Positions 36,985 through 45,693 of a stretch of DNA of 64,000 nucleotides are shown in pieces. This stretch comes from Gordonia polyisoprenivorans NBRC 16320 = JCM 10675. Its GTDB lineage: Bacteria > Actinomycetota > Actinomycetes > Mycobacteriales > Mycobacteriaceae. How positions within the stretch are numbered: the first letter of the stretch is position 1; every line of letters starts with the position of its first letter. The stretch spans positions 78,105 through 142,104 of the forward strand of contig NZ_BAEI01000056.1 of assembly GCF_000241325.1 (NCBI RefSeq). Direction: 5' to 3'. The position numbers and the translations under genes are program-made. The notes under the pieces were generated by a model that worked only from the letters and a program-made list of their open reading frames with translations, did not search any database and had not been told where the DNA came from.

Positions 36985-39063
36985 TCAGGAGCCGACGACG
37001 CGCTGCGCGGCGGTGGCCACGGCGTCGGCGGTGATGCCGAATTTCTCGTAGAGCACCTTGTAGTCGGCCGAGGCACCGAAGTGCTCGAGGGAGATGATCT
37101 CCCCGGTATCGCCGACGACCTGATACCACGGCATGGCGATGCCGGCCTCGACGGAGACGCGAGGCACCGACGGCGGAAGCACCGAATTGCGGTATTCCGC
37201 GTCCTGCTCGAAGAACCACTCGAAGCACGGCATGGACACCACGCGTGCGCGGATTCCCTTGTCGGCCAAGGTCTTCTGTGCCTCCACGGCGAGTTGGACC
37301 TCGGAGCCGGTGCCGATCAGCACGACCTGCGGCTCGCCGTCGGCCTCCGACAACACGTACGCACCGGCCGCGACACCCTCGTACGAGGTGCCCTCGAGGA
37401 CCGGCACACCCTGACGGGTCAGGCACAGGCCGACCGGATGGTCACGCCGGGTGAGCAGGTGGCGCCAGGCGTGGGCGGTCTCGTTGGCATCGGCCGGACG
37501 GACCACATCGAGGTTCGGGATGGTGCGCAGCGCCGCGAGGTGCTCGACCGGCTGGTGGGTCGGGCCGTCCTCGCCGAGGCCGATCGAGTCGTGGGTCCAG
37601 ACGTAGATCGGGTCGATCGCCATCAGTGACGCCAGCCGGACCGCGGGCCGCATGTAGTCGGCGAACTGCAGGAAGGTACCGCCGTAGGCGCGGGTGGGAC
37701 CGTGCAAGACGATCCCGGACAGGATCGAGCCCATGGCGTGTTCGCGGATACCGAAGTGCAGGGTGCGGCCGTAGGGGTTGGCCGTCCAGGTCTTGGTGCT
37801 GATCGACGACGGTCCGAACGAGTCGACGTCGTCCATGGTGGTGTTGTTCGAGCCCGCGAGATCGGCGGAGCCACCCCACAATTCGGGCAGGATCGGTCCG
37901 AGTGCGGAGAGTACCTTGCCCGAGGCAGCGCGGGTGGCCAGCGCTTTGCTGCCCGGCTCCCAGCTCGGCAGCACGTCGGTCCAGCCGTCGGGGAGTTCAT
38001 GGGACCACAGGCGGTCGAAGAGCGCCTTGCGCTCGGGGTTGGCCGCGGCCCAGGCGTCGAAGCCCTTCTGCCACTGGGCGTGGGCGGCGGCGCCACGCTC
38101 GGTGAGCGCGCGGGTATGGGCGATGACCTCCTCGGACACCTCGAAGTTCTTGTCGGGATCGAAGCCGAGGACCTTCTTGGTGGCGGCGACCTCGTCGGCG
38201 CCCAGCGCCGATCCGTGGATCGCGCCGGTGTTCATCTTGTCCGGGGCGGGGTACCCGATGATGGTGCGCAGCACGATCAGCGACGGTTTGTCGGTGACCT
38301 GCTTCGCGGCTTCGATCGCGGCTTCGATCGCGGTGACGTTCTCGCCGCCGGAGACATGCTGCACATGCCACCCGTAGGCCTCGTAGCGGGCGGCGGTGTC
38401 CTCGGTCAGCGCGATCTGGGTGTCGTCCTCGATCGAGATGTGATTCTTGTCGTAGAAGACGATCAGGTTGCCGAGTTCCTGCGCGCCGGCCAGCGACGAC
38501 GCCTCGGAGGTGACGCCCTCCTCGATGTCACCGTCGGAGGCGATCACGTAGATGTGGTGGTCGAACGGGCTGGCGCCGGCCGCGGCGTCCGGATCGAACA
38601 GGCCACGCTCGTAGCGTGCGGCATAGGCCATACCGACCGCCGAGGCCAGTCCCTGCCCGAGCGGACCGGTGGTGATCTCCACACCACGCGTGTGATGCAA
38701 CTCCGGATGACCGGGGGTCTTCGACCCCCACGTGCGCAGGTCCTCGATGTCGGACAACTCCAACCCGAAGCCACCCAGATAGAGCTGGATGTACTGGGTG
38801 AGGCTGGAATGCCCGCACGACAATACGAACCGATCGCGGCCGACCCAATGGGTGTCGGTCGGATCGTGGCGCATCACCCGCTGATACAGCAGGTAGGCCA
38901 ACGGGGCGAGGCTCATCGCAGTGCCCGGATGGCCACTGCCACACTTCTGGACCGCATCCGCGGCGAGGACCCGAACGGTGTCCACGGCGCGCGAATCGAC
39001 CTCGGTCCACCACTCGGGGTGGGCCGCAGTGGTGAGTTCGCGGATCTCGTCTGTGTCTGCCAC
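36985..39063 (-). CDS. tkt: Transketolase
   Basis: Thiamine diphosphate enzyme moving two-carbon units between sugar phosphates. The 692-aa protein has the substrate loop [19 protein letters not shown], the TPP motif [21 protein letters not shown] ending in the metal-binding [10 protein letters not shown], and [10 protein letters not shown] with the catalytic Glu. GTG 39063 ([10 protein letters not shown]) has AGGAG about 14 nt upstream and gives the family length; the frame is open 80 codons further into the promoter region, which I regard as non-coding. First gene of the operon. Confidence 0.96.
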   Translation of the reverse strand: MADTDEIRELTTAAHPEWWTEVDSRAVDTVRVLAADAVQKCGSGHPGTAMSLAPLAYLLYQRVMRHDPTDTHWVGRDRFVLSCGHSSLTQYIQLYLGGFGLELSDIEDLRTWGSKTPGHPELHHTRGVEITTGPLGQGLASAVGMAYAARYERGLFDPDAAAGASPFDHHIYVIASDGDIEEGVTSEASSLAGAQELGNLIVFYDKNHISIEDDTQIALTEDTAARYEAYGWHVQHVSGGENVTAIEAAIEAAKQVTDKPSLIVLRTIIGYPAPDKMNTGAIHGSALGADEVAATKKVLGFDPDKNFEVSEEVIAHTRALTERGAAAHAQWQKGFDAWAAANPERKALFDRLWSHELPDGWTDVLPSWEPGSKALATRAASGKVLSALGPILPELWGGSADLAGSNNTTMDDVDSFGPSSISTKTWTANPYGRTLHFGIREHAMGSILSGIVLHGPTRAYGGTFLQFADYMRPAVRLASLMAIDPIYVWTHDSIGLGEDGPTHQPVEHLAALRTIPNLDVVRPADANETAHAWRHLLTRRDHPVGLCLTRQGVPVLEGTSYEGVAAGAYVLSEADGEPQVVLIGTGSEVQLAVEAQKTLADKGIRARVVSMPCFEWFFEQDAEYRNSVLPPSVPRVSVEAGIAMPWYQVVGDTGEIISLEHFGASADYKVLYEKFGITADAVATAAQRVVGS

Positions 39064-39431
39064 TGTTCTGCAGTCTCCTGTACCTATCGGGGTGCGTGCG
39101 CTCGCCGCAGCGGGGATTCGAGCAGCGGGGATTCGAGGGTCGACGCCACGCCGGACGGAACGCGAGCCGTCACGTGTGGTGGACGTCGGAGGGGCCTCAC
39201 TGCTCCCAGAGTAATCGGCCACCGCCCGCCGATGCCCGGCAACCTTGTCTGCGGCGCGCAACGCGGCGCGTCGTCGGGCCCGCGGCCTGGTGGACGCATG
39301 CAATTCTTCGATCGGGTGGGGCAGCGTCTACCATGCTGTGTAGTAGCCGTGGCGCGCTGTTCGAGAGCCGGTCAACTGCCCTGAGCGCGTCCTTCGGGCA
39401 GGTAGGAGTGGACGTGAGGATTGGGGAACGT
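39064..39431. other. Divergent 368-bp promoter region of tkt and ctaB
   Basis: No supported gene. It holds a 15-bp perfect tandem repeat (GCAGCGGGGATTCGA at 39107-39121 and 39122-39136) in the tkt leader, and TACCAT (39329-39334) as a possible -10 for ctaB, leaving a leader of about 90 nt. No operator of a known regulator is recognised. Confidence 0.45.
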
Positions 39432-40448
39432 GTGAGCGGAGAAGGCACCGCTCCCGGCGGATCCACCTCCGCTCGGCACACCCAGTCCCGTGAGTCCGGC
39501 GTCGCAGAGCCGACGGATGGCGTTGTCGAGGAAACCGGCGCGACGTGGCCGCAGCGCATCCGGGCCACCGTCCTGGCCTACATCGCGCTCACCAAGCCGC
39601 GCGTCATCGAACTGCTCCTCGTCGCCACGATCCCGGTCATGCTGCAGGCCAACCGTGGCCACGTCGACATCGCGGTCATTCTGTTCACCCTGCTCGGCGG
39701 CTGGCTCGGAGCCGGCAGCGCGAACACGCTGAACATGGTCGCCGACGCCGACATCGACAAGAAGATGCGGCGCACCGCGCGCCGGCCGCTGGCCCGCAAG
39801 GCCGTCGCCACCCGCAGTGCGCTGATCTTCGGGATCGTGTTGTGGGTGGCGTCGTTCCTGGTGCTGTTCTTCGCCGCGAACCTGCTCAGCGCCCTGTTGG
39901 TGACCGCGACCATCGGCTTCTACGTCGGCGTCTACACGATGATCCTCAAGCGACGTACCTGGCAGAACGTCGTGTGGGGCGGGGCCGCGGGCTGCATGCC
40001 GACCCTGGTCGGCTGGGCGGCGGTGACCGGAACCCTGAGTTGGCAGCCGGTGGTGCTCTTCCTCGTCATCTTCTTCTGGACGCCGCCGCACACCTGGGCG
40101 CTGGCCATGCGGTATCGCGAGGACTACAAGGCCGCCGGAGTGCCGATGCTCCCGGTGATCGCCTCCGACGAGCACGTGACCCGACAGATGCTCTTCTACA
40201 CCTGGGCCACGGTGCTGGCGTCACTGGCATTGATCCCGGCGGCCAGCTGGATCTACGCGGCGGTCGCGGTGCTGGCCGGCGCCTGGTTCCTCAGCCGGGT
40301 CCACAAGCTCTATCGCGACACCCGGCAGGGCGCGGAGGTGACGCCGCTCAAGATCTTCCTGCAGTCCAACGAGTACCTGGCGATCCTGTTCTGCGGACTG
40401 GCGATCGACGCCGTCGTGAACCTCCCGGTCATCACGCACGTCTTCTAG
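39432..40448 (+). CDS. ctaB: Protoheme IX farnesyltransferase (heme O synthase)
   Basis: Adds a farnesyl chain to heme b to make heme O, the first step towards heme A for cytochrome aa3. About 338 aa with some nine hydrophobic helices after a 45-residue polar tail. The prenyltransferase Asp-rich signature [19 protein letters not shown] (NxxxDxxxD) is clear, and the second loop has [21 protein letters not shown] 39432 is chosen after GAGGATTGGGGA; an in-frame GTG at 39411 is an alternative. Divergent from tkt, as in mycobacteria; ctaA downstream completes the pathway. Confidence 0.94.
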   Translation: MSGEGTAPGGSTSARHTQSRESGVAEPTDGVVEETGATWPQRIRATVLAYIALTKPRVIELLLVATIPVMLQANRGHVDIAVILFTLLGGWLGAGSANTLNMVADADIDKKMRRTARRPLARKAVATRSALIFGIVLWVASFLVLFFAANLLSALLVTATIGFYVGVYTMILKRRTWQNVVWGGAAGCMPTLVGWAAVTGTLSWQPVVLFLVIFFWTPPHTWALAMRYREDYKAAGVPMLPVIASDEHVTRQMLFYTWATVLASLALIPAASWIYAAVAVLAGAWFLSRVHKLYRDTRQGAEVTPLKIFLQSNEYLAILFCGLAIDAVVNLPVITHVF

Positions 40449-40465
40449 ATCGCCGAGGTAACTCG

Positions 40466-41431
40466 TCAGTTCGGCACGAGAACCGACGTCCCGGTGGTAC
40501 GCCGGCCCTCGAGATCGGCGTGAGCCTGTTCGGCATCGGCGAGACGGTACCGCTGTCCGACCCGCACCTCGACGCCGTCGGCGAGTGCTCCGAGATACTC
40601 CGATGCGCGCCATGCCAATTCGTCGGGATCGGCGATGAAATGCGCCAGGGTCGGTCGGGTCACCGACAACGAGCCCGCGCTGTTGAGACGCTGCAGATCA
40701 AATGGTGGCACCGGGCCGCTGGCCGCGCCGAAGAGCACCACGAATCCGCGAATGCCGGTCGATGCCACCGACTGGTCGAAGGTGTCTGCACCCACCCCGT
40801 CATAGGTGACCCGCACTCCGGCACCGTCGGTGAGACCTCGCACCTGCTCGACGAGGTCGTCGCCGTAGCGGAGCACGTGGTCGGCGCCGGCCGCGGCCGA
40901 CAGTTCGGCCTTCTCGTCCGAGGACACCGTCGTGATCACCCGCAGACCCTTGCGCTTGGCCAGCTGGGTGAGGATCAGCCCGACGCCACCGGCACCGGCG
41001 TGCAGCAGGATCGCGTCGCCCTCGGCGGGGTGCGCGCTGCCGTCGAGCAGATAGTGCGCGGTCAGCCCACGCAACAACGAACTCCCGGCGACCTCGTCGG
41101 AGACACCGTCGGGGATCGGCACCGCGCGAGCGGCACGGACCGCCACGAGCTCGCCGTAGCTGGCTGGAGCATCGCACCAGCAGACGCGAGTGCCGACACC
41201 GAGATCGGAGACCTCCGAGCCGACCGCCACGATCTCACCGGCACCCTCGGTACCGGGCACATACGGCGGTTGTGAGGGATACAGACCACGGCGAAGGTAG
41301 GTGTCGATGAAGTTGACGCCGACGGCGGTGACGCGAACGAGAACCTCGTCGGCAGCGGGGATCGGATCGTCGACCGTCCCGTAGCTCAAGACATCCGGAC
41401 CGCCGTGTCGAGTGACCTGAATTGCGCGCAT
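40466..41431 (-). CDS. qor: Quinone oxidoreductase (zeta-crystallin family)
   Basis: A 321-aa NADPH-dependent MDR enzyme lacking zinc ligands. Seen: VTAVGVNFIDTYLRRGLYP (family N-terminal pattern), GTEGAGEIVAVG, LLHAGAGGVGLILTQLAKRKG (dinucleotide loop) and VTYDGVG. It reduces quinones or enones by one or two electrons; the physiological substrate is unknown. It is convergent with ctaB and on the same strand as the phosphoribosyltransferase 56 bp upstream. Confidence 0.9.
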   Translation of the reverse strand: MRAIQVTRHGGPDVLSYGTVDDPIPAADEVLVRVTAVGVNFIDTYLRRGLYPSQPPYVPGTEGAGEIVAVGSEVSDLGVGTRVCWCDAPASYGELVAVRAARAVPIPDGVSDEVAGSSLLRGLTAHYLLDGSAHPAEGDAILLHAGAGGVGLILTQLAKRKGLRVITTVSSDEKAELSAAAGADHVLRYGDDLVEQVRGLTDGAGVRVTYDGVGADTFDQSVASTGIRGFVVLFGAASGPVPPFDLQRLNSAGSLSVTRPTLAHFIADPDELAWRASEYLGALADGVEVRVGQRYRLADAEQAHADLEGRRTTGTSVLVPN

Positions 41432-41468
41432 GAGTCGTTTCTACACCCCGGCCGAGACGTCGGAATCA

Positions 41469-41990
41469 TCACGGTTTCTCGGCGGCTCCGGTGACCGGGG
41501 GTTCCACCGACCACGGGAAATCGATCCACTTGGCGGTGGTGCGCCAGCAGTAGTCGGGAGTGGTGATCGTGTGCGGCTTCTGATAGATCACCGCGTTGCG
41601 GACCTCGGCGACGCGGCCCTGGTGCTCGCAGAAGTCGTCGACGAGGGCGAGGGTCTTGCCGGAGTCGGCGACGTCGTCGACGACGAGCACCTTCTGATCG
41701 TGTAGTCCACTGCTCTCCAGCAGTGACGGCAGCATCACCGGTTCGGCCAGGGTCTCGCCGATGCCGGTGTAGAAGGCCACGTTCAGCGAGATCATCAGCT
41801 TGCAGTCGAGCGCATAGGCGATCGCGCCGGCCGGGATGAGACCTCCGCGGGCGATGCCCAGGATGATGTCGGGGACGAAGCCGTCGTCGGCGATCTGCTG
41901 GGCGAGGTCGCGGCATGCCCGGCCGTTCATCTCCCAGGTCAGCTTTTCGCGCTCGTCTGGGGCCGGCGGGGTCGTGGCGGAGGCGTTCAT
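41469..41990 (-). CDS. Purine-type phosphoribosyltransferase
   Basis: A 173-aa type I phosphoribosyltransferase. The PRPP-binding motif VLVVDDVADSGKTLALV is perfect, preceded by ILGIARGGLIPAGAIAYAL (PPi loop) and followed by the C-terminal hood YQKPHTITTPDYCWRTTAKWIDFPW, which resembles xanthine/guanine phosphoribosyltransferases. Substrate is not certain; purine salvage is likely. ATG 41990 (MNASATTPP) is preferred over an upstream in-frame ATG 42026 because the extra 12 residues look unrelated; no clear ribosome site is seen for either. Confidence 0.85.
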   Translation of the reverse strand: MNASATTPPAPDEREKLTWEMNGRACRDLAQQIADDGFVPDIILGIARGGLIPAGAIAYALDCKLMISLNVAFYTGIGETLAEPVMLPSLLESSGLHDQKVLVVDDVADSGKTLALVDDFCEHQGRVAEVRNAVIYQKPHTITTPDYCWRTTAKWIDFPWSVEPPVTGAAEKP

Positions 41991-42072
41991 GGCAGTGACT
42001 CTGCCAAGTTTCGGGCGGCGGCACATGTTGAGAGCGATGGTGGCGCGTGTCTACCCGGCGGCCCCATCTCGG

Positions 42073-42078
42073 TATGCT
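42073..42078 (+). promoter_or_regulatory. -10 element of a leaderless hypothetical gene
   Basis: TATGCT followed by 8 nt and ATG 42087. An in-frame ATG at 42081, only 2 nt after the hexamer, would be upstream of the transcript start. Confidence 0.55.
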
Positions 42079-42086
42079 CGATGACC

Positions 42087-42470
42087 ATGAGCGAGCAGCC
42101 CGCAGCCGAGAACTCCGAGACCTCCACCGCCGCCCCGACCGTGTCGGTACCGCGAGACGTGGTGTCCTCGATCGAGAAGTTCGTCAGCCGGGAAGGCGGG
42201 TCGGCCAAGGCCGTCTTGCAGCCGATCGGCGCGGCCGGCGTGCGGATCACTCTCGTCGGCGAACAGGGTGGCATCCTCGGCGATCGCGTGGTCGCCGACC
42301 TCGCGACCGCCACCGCAGTCGTGGAAGCGGTGGCCGGCGTCGAGACCGCCGAGTGGGACCGCGACCTGACGTCGTCGACGACCGTCGAGCCGTCGCACTA
42401 TCGCAAGATGGCCGGCTGGGTCGCCGGACAGAAGCACTTTCCCAAGCCGCGTAATCAAGCCATTCTCTGA
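42087..42470 (+). CDS. Conserved hypothetical protein
   Basis: A 127-aa soluble protein with an acidic Ser/Thr/Ala-rich N-terminal tail (1-20) and a compact alpha/beta region: RDVVSSIEKFVSREGGSAKAVLQPIGAAGVRITLVGEQGGILGDRVVADLATATAVVEAV, then PSHYRKMAGWVAGQKHFPKPRNQAIL. No signal peptide, membrane helix or catalytic motif is visible. I do not recognise a family with a known function. It appears monocistronic with a leaderless promoter. Confidence 0.75.
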   Translation: MSEQPAAENSETSTAAPTVSVPRDVVSSIEKFVSREGGSAKAVLQPIGAAGVRITLVGEQGGILGDRVVADLATATAVVEAVAGVETAEWDRDLTSSTTVEPSHYRKMAGWVAGQKHFPKPRNQAIL

Positions 42471-42509
42471 GTCGGTATCCCGGGACTGGAAGCCGAGGTG
42501 ACCGGGGAC

Positions 42510-42901
42510 TCAGCCGGCTTCCTCGGGCTCGACCGGGTCCGACCCGGCGAAGACGCTGCACTCCGGGCACCGGGTCAACAGGTCGTGGCGACATTCCACG
42601 ACATGGACGAGAAACGACTCCGCGTCCGCCAATCGACGGCGCCGCACCCGGATCTCGTCGATCCGTCGATCGATGATCTGGCGGCGCTCGGCTGCGTCGC
42701 GATCGAGTACGACGCGTATTTCTCGCAAGCTCATTCCGACGTGCTGGCACGCGCGCAGTACGTGTAGACGGCTCACGTGCTCGGCGCTGTACTCGCGATG
42801 CCCGGCCAGGGTGCGGTCGGGCACGACGACGCCCATGTCATCCAGTGACGCAGGACATGTACTTCGACGCCGACCAGTGCGGCCGCTTCGGCGATGCGCA
42901 T
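42510..42901 (-). pseudogene. MerR-family regulator with a one-base frameshift
   Basis: Two frames together give one MerR protein: ATG 42901 encodes MRIAEAAALVGVEVHVLRHW, then the frame breaks, and the next frame continues DDMGVVVPDRTLAGHREYSAEHVSRLHVLRACQHVGMSLREI to a Cys-containing tail VVECRHDLLTRCPECS. Adding one C to the run at 42842-42843 on the plus strand (a G on the coding strand) restores the canonical LRHWDDMGVV turn and about 130 aa. The helix-turn-helix is thus split between residues 20 and 21. Either a true recent pseudogene or a sequencing error. It is divergent from a hydrolase whose promoter has MerR architecture. Confidence 0.75.
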
Positions 42902-42915
42902 CACCACATCATGCC

Positions 42916-42946
42916 TTGACCTCAGGTCGACCTGAGGTCCTACGGT
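42916..42946 (+). promoter_or_regulatory. MerR-type promoter with palindromic operator in a 19-bp spacer
   Basis: -35 TTGACC (42916-42921), 19-bp spacer, -10 TACGGT (42941-42946). A perfect 22-bp palindrome at 42918-42939 (left arm GACCTCAGGTC) fills the spacer. Overlong spacers holding the operator are the hallmark of MerR-activated promoters. The hydrolase ATG follows the -10 by 6 nt, so the mRNA is probably leaderless. Confidence 0.75.
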
Positions 42947-42952
42947 TCGGGG

Positions 42953-43807
42953 ATGCCTTTCACAGCCGATGCATTGCCCACGCCCGCCATCGTCGAGATC
43001 GACGGCGCCGCCATCGCGACCTATGTCCTCGAGCCCCCTCGGGGCCGGCGGAAAGGCCCCGATGTGGTGTGCACGCACGGTACTCCGTGGTCGGCGGGGG
43101 TGTGGTTACCGGTGGCCCGGCGATTGGCCGAGCGCCATCGTGTCTTCCTGTGGGACATGCCCGGCTACGGTCGGTCGACCAAGGGTCCGGAGGTGCCGGT
43201 TGATCTGATCGCGCAACGGCAACGTTTCGCCGAACTCGTGCGTATCTGGAACCCAGTCCGCCCCCATGTACTCGCGCACGACATCGGTGGGGCGGTCACG
43301 CTCGGCGCGCACCTGTTCGACGGAGTCGCGATGAGCGGTGTCTACCTGCTCGACGCGGTGACGCTGCGCCCATGGGGCTCTGCGTTCTTCGCGCTGGTGG
43401 GCAGGCACGCCGAGGTTTTCCAACAACTTCCCGCGGATCTGCACGAGGCGCTCGTGCATCGCTACATCGCCGGTGCCGCCGTCGTCGATCTGCCACACGA
43501 CACAGTGCGCGGGCTGGTCGAACCGTGGCTCGGTGAGGTGGGCCAAGCTGCGTTCTATCGACAGGTCGCGCAGCTGTCGGAGGACCACACCGAACCGATC
43601 TGTGCGCGACTGGCGGACGTCACATGTCGGGTCGAGATCGGCTGGGGGGTGAACGATCCGTGGTTGCCGGTCGAACAGGCCGGCCGGCTTCGAGACGCGT
43701 TGCCCGGCGATGTCGTCGTCACGCTGCTCGACGGCGTCGGGCACCTTGCACCTCTGGAACGCACAGAGGAACTCGTCGGGCACATTCGGCGCTGGCTGGC
43801 GCGGTGA
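42953..43807 (+). CDS. Alpha/beta hydrolase with Asp nucleophile
   Basis: A 284-aa alpha/beta-fold hydrolase. HGTPWSAGVW forms the oxyanion region; the nucleophile elbow reads AHDIGGA, with Asp (D110) instead of Ser, as in haloalkane dehalogenases and epoxide hydrolases. NDPWLP offers the acid and VGHLAPLE the catalytic His. Between them is a helical cap (about 135-215). The substrate is unknown; a toxic epoxide, halide or similar electrophile would fit both the nucleophile and the MerR-type control. It is translated from a leaderless mRNA starting at the ATG. Confidence 0.85.
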   Translation: MPFTADALPTPAIVEIDGAAIATYVLEPPRGRRKGPDVVCTHGTPWSAGVWLPVARRLAERHRVFLWDMPGYGRSTKGPEVPVDLIAQRQRFAELVRIWNPVRPHVLAHDIGGAVTLGAHLFDGVAMSGVYLLDAVTLRPWGSAFFALVGRHAEVFQQLPADLHEALVHRYIAGAAVVDLPHDTVRGLVEPWLGEVGQAAFYRQVAQLSEDHTEPICARLADVTCRVEIGWGVNDPWLPVEQAGRLRDALPGDVVVTLLDGVGHLAPLERTEELVGHIRRWLAR

Positions 43808-43829
43808 GGTCGCGTGGGCTCCAGTGCCC

Positions 43830-44822
43830 TCAGGTGAGGGGTACCGGGTCTCCAGATGGGCTGTCCGACAACCGGAACCACAGCACCAGCCAGGTGGCTC
43901 CGATCAGCAGCAGCCCGCTGCCCAGCATGTGCAGCAGCACCAGCAGGATGGGCAGGTCGGTGAAGTACTGCACCATGCCGATGATCCCCTGCAGGACCAG
44001 CAGCCCCGCGTAGGTGAGGGCCGCCCGGGATTGCGGCATCCGCATGACCCGCGTGATGACCACAACCGCGATTGCCAAACCGATGAGGACGAAGACCGAG
44101 TCGGCGTGTAGCTGCGTCGTCTGCGATGGCGTCAGGCCGTTGCGGTGGGCATGGACGTCGCCGGCGTGCGGACCGGAGCCGGTGACGACGGTGCCGAGAT
44201 AGATCGCGATCCACGTGACCGCGTACACGAGCCACGCCATGATCAGGCCGACGCGTGCGGCGATGCCCGTCACCGCGGATTCCCGTGGATACGGACTCGT
44301 GCGGAACACGAGCACCGTGGCTCCCGACACCAACAGCATCGACAGCAAGAAGTGCAGTGAGACCACCCATGGGTTCAGGTCGGTCAGTACGGTGATGCCG
44401 CCGACGACACCCTGAAAGGGAATGCCCAGCGCGAGCAGGACCACCAGGACACGGTTGCGGCGCTGCGAAGACGCCTGACGCCACACCGCGACGACCGCGG
44501 CAATCGCGATGATGGTGAGCACCCACGTGAGCATGCGGTTACCGAATTCGATGGCCGCGTGATAGCCCATCGCCTCGTGCGGGACGAACGAACCGTCGGT
44601 GCACTGCGGCCAGGTGGGACACCCCAATCCGGAGCCGGTCAGCCGGACGGCGCCGCCGGTGACGACGATGCCCACGTTGGCGACCAGCAGAGCGATCGCC
44701 CAGCGATGGACGAAACGGATCGTCGGGCGACCGAAGCCGGGGACACGGGCCAGGCCCGAGCGCGTGGTCGCGACGGGCGCGGGCCGGTCGGCGGCCGCGG
44801 GGGTCTTCTCTGAAGTCGTCAT
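43830..44822 (-). CDS. ctaA: Heme A synthase (COX15/CtaA)
   Basis: Oxidises the C8 methyl of heme O to the formyl of heme A for cytochrome aa3 oxidase. About 330 aa with eight hydrophobic helices arranged as two four-helix halves. Seen: FVHRWAIALLVANVGIVVTGGAVRLTGSGLGCPTWPQC (first heme His and the CPxWPxC pair), YHAAIEFGNRMLTW, VVSLHFLLSMLL and QLHADSVFVLIG (further heme histidines). ATG 44822 gives the family start; the upstream frame is shadow of the permease gene. With ctaB it forms the heme A branch. Confidence 0.92.
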   Translation of the reverse strand: MTTSEKTPAAADRPAPVATTRSGLARVPGFGRPTIRFVHRWAIALLVANVGIVVTGGAVRLTGSGLGCPTWPQCTDGSFVPHEAMGYHAAIEFGNRMLTWVLTIIAIAAVVAVWRQASSQRRNRVLVVLLALGIPFQGVVGGITVLTDLNPWVVSLHFLLSMLLVSGATVLVFRTSPYPRESAVTGIAARVGLIMAWLVYAVTWIAIYLGTVVTGSGPHAGDVHAHRNGLTPSQTTQLHADSVFVLIGLAIAVVVITRVMRMPQSRAALTYAGLLVLQGIIGMVQYFTDLPILLVLLHMLGSGLLLIGATWLVLWFRLSDSPSGDPVPLT

Positions 44823-44874
44823 CGGGGTCCCGCAATCGTGAGAGCTGTCGGGGGAGTGGGCAGGTGGGGCGATC

Positions 44875-45693
44875 TCACTCGAATCGGAACCACCTGACCG
44901 CGAGGGCGCCGGTGACCGCCGCCCACGCCAGCAGCACCACAACGCCGACGACGTCGACACTGCCGTGCGTGGCCTGCTCGAGGGCTTCGGTGAGCGCACC
45001 GGAGGGCACACATCGGGCCACCCACCACACGGCGTCGGGGATCCGTGACTGCATGACGACGACGCTGCCGACGCCGACCATCGCGAACCACAGCAGATTT
45101 GCGAGAGCGAGCACGACCTCGGCCTTCAGTGTTCCGCCCAGCAGGAGGCCCATCGCCGAGAAGGCGGCGGTGCCCAGGGCGATCACGAGTGCACCGATCG
45201 CCAGGCCGCCGAGACCGGGACGCCAGCCGAAGCCGGCGCCGATGGCGCCGATGATCACCGACTGCAACACCACTACGGCCACCACCGCCAGCGACTTGCC
45301 GACGATGATGCCCCACCGTGGAATCGGCGTTGCCCCAAGGCGTTTGAGTGCTCCGTAGCGTCGGTCGAAGCCGACGGCGATGGCCTGCCCGGTGAACGCC
45401 GTCGACATCACTGCGACGGTCATGATCGCCGGGACGAAGGTCGCCGCGCGTTCGGCGGTACTCGATCCGAGGTCGGTGTCGAGGGGTAGCAGGCACAATC
45501 CGATCAGCAGCGTGATCGGGATGAACATGGTGAGCAGGAGTTGTTCGCCGTTGCGCAGCAGCAGCCGCAGTTCGAGACGGGTCTGCGCCGCGAGCATCGC
45601 CACGAGTGGCGCCGCCCCGCCACGTGGGGTGAAGGTGCCCGGCGGGAAACGCACCGGGCCCGCGGCGGATCCCACGGTTGTCGAGTCGGTCAT
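44875..45693 (-). CDS. ABC-2 type transporter permease
   Basis: A 272-aa membrane protein with six hydrophobic helices and the ABC-2 pattern: a long loop after helix 1, FVPAIMTVAVMSTAFTGQAIAVGFDRRYGALKRLGATPIPRWGIIVGKSL (conserved ERxxGxLKxLxxTP-like segment) and VVWWVARCVPSGALTEAL. ATG 45693 overlaps the stop of the ATPase gene (ATGA), so the two form one exporter of the DrrAB type. The exported substrate is unknown. Its position between ctaA and mptB matches Rv1457c. Confidence 0.9.
   Translation of the reverse strand: MTDSTTVGSAAGPVRFPPGTFTPRGGAAPLVAMLAAQTRLELRLLLRNGEQLLLTMFIPITLLIGLCLLPLDTDLGSSTAERAATFVPAIMTVAVMSTAFTGQAIAVGFDRRYGALKRLGATPIPRWGIIVGKSLAVVAVVVLQSVIIGAIGAGFGWRPGLGGLAIGALVIALGTAAFSAMGLLLGGTLKAEVVLALANLLWFAMVGVGSVVVMQSRIPDAVWWVARCVPSGALTEALEQATHGSVDVVGVVVLLAWAAVTGALAVRWFRFE

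Noticed and set aside
42510..42836. Short intact MerR protein starting at the internal ATG (42836)
   Set aside because: It would lack the first half of the DNA-binding helix-turn-helix, which is encoded in the adjoining frame; a frameshift is the simpler reading.
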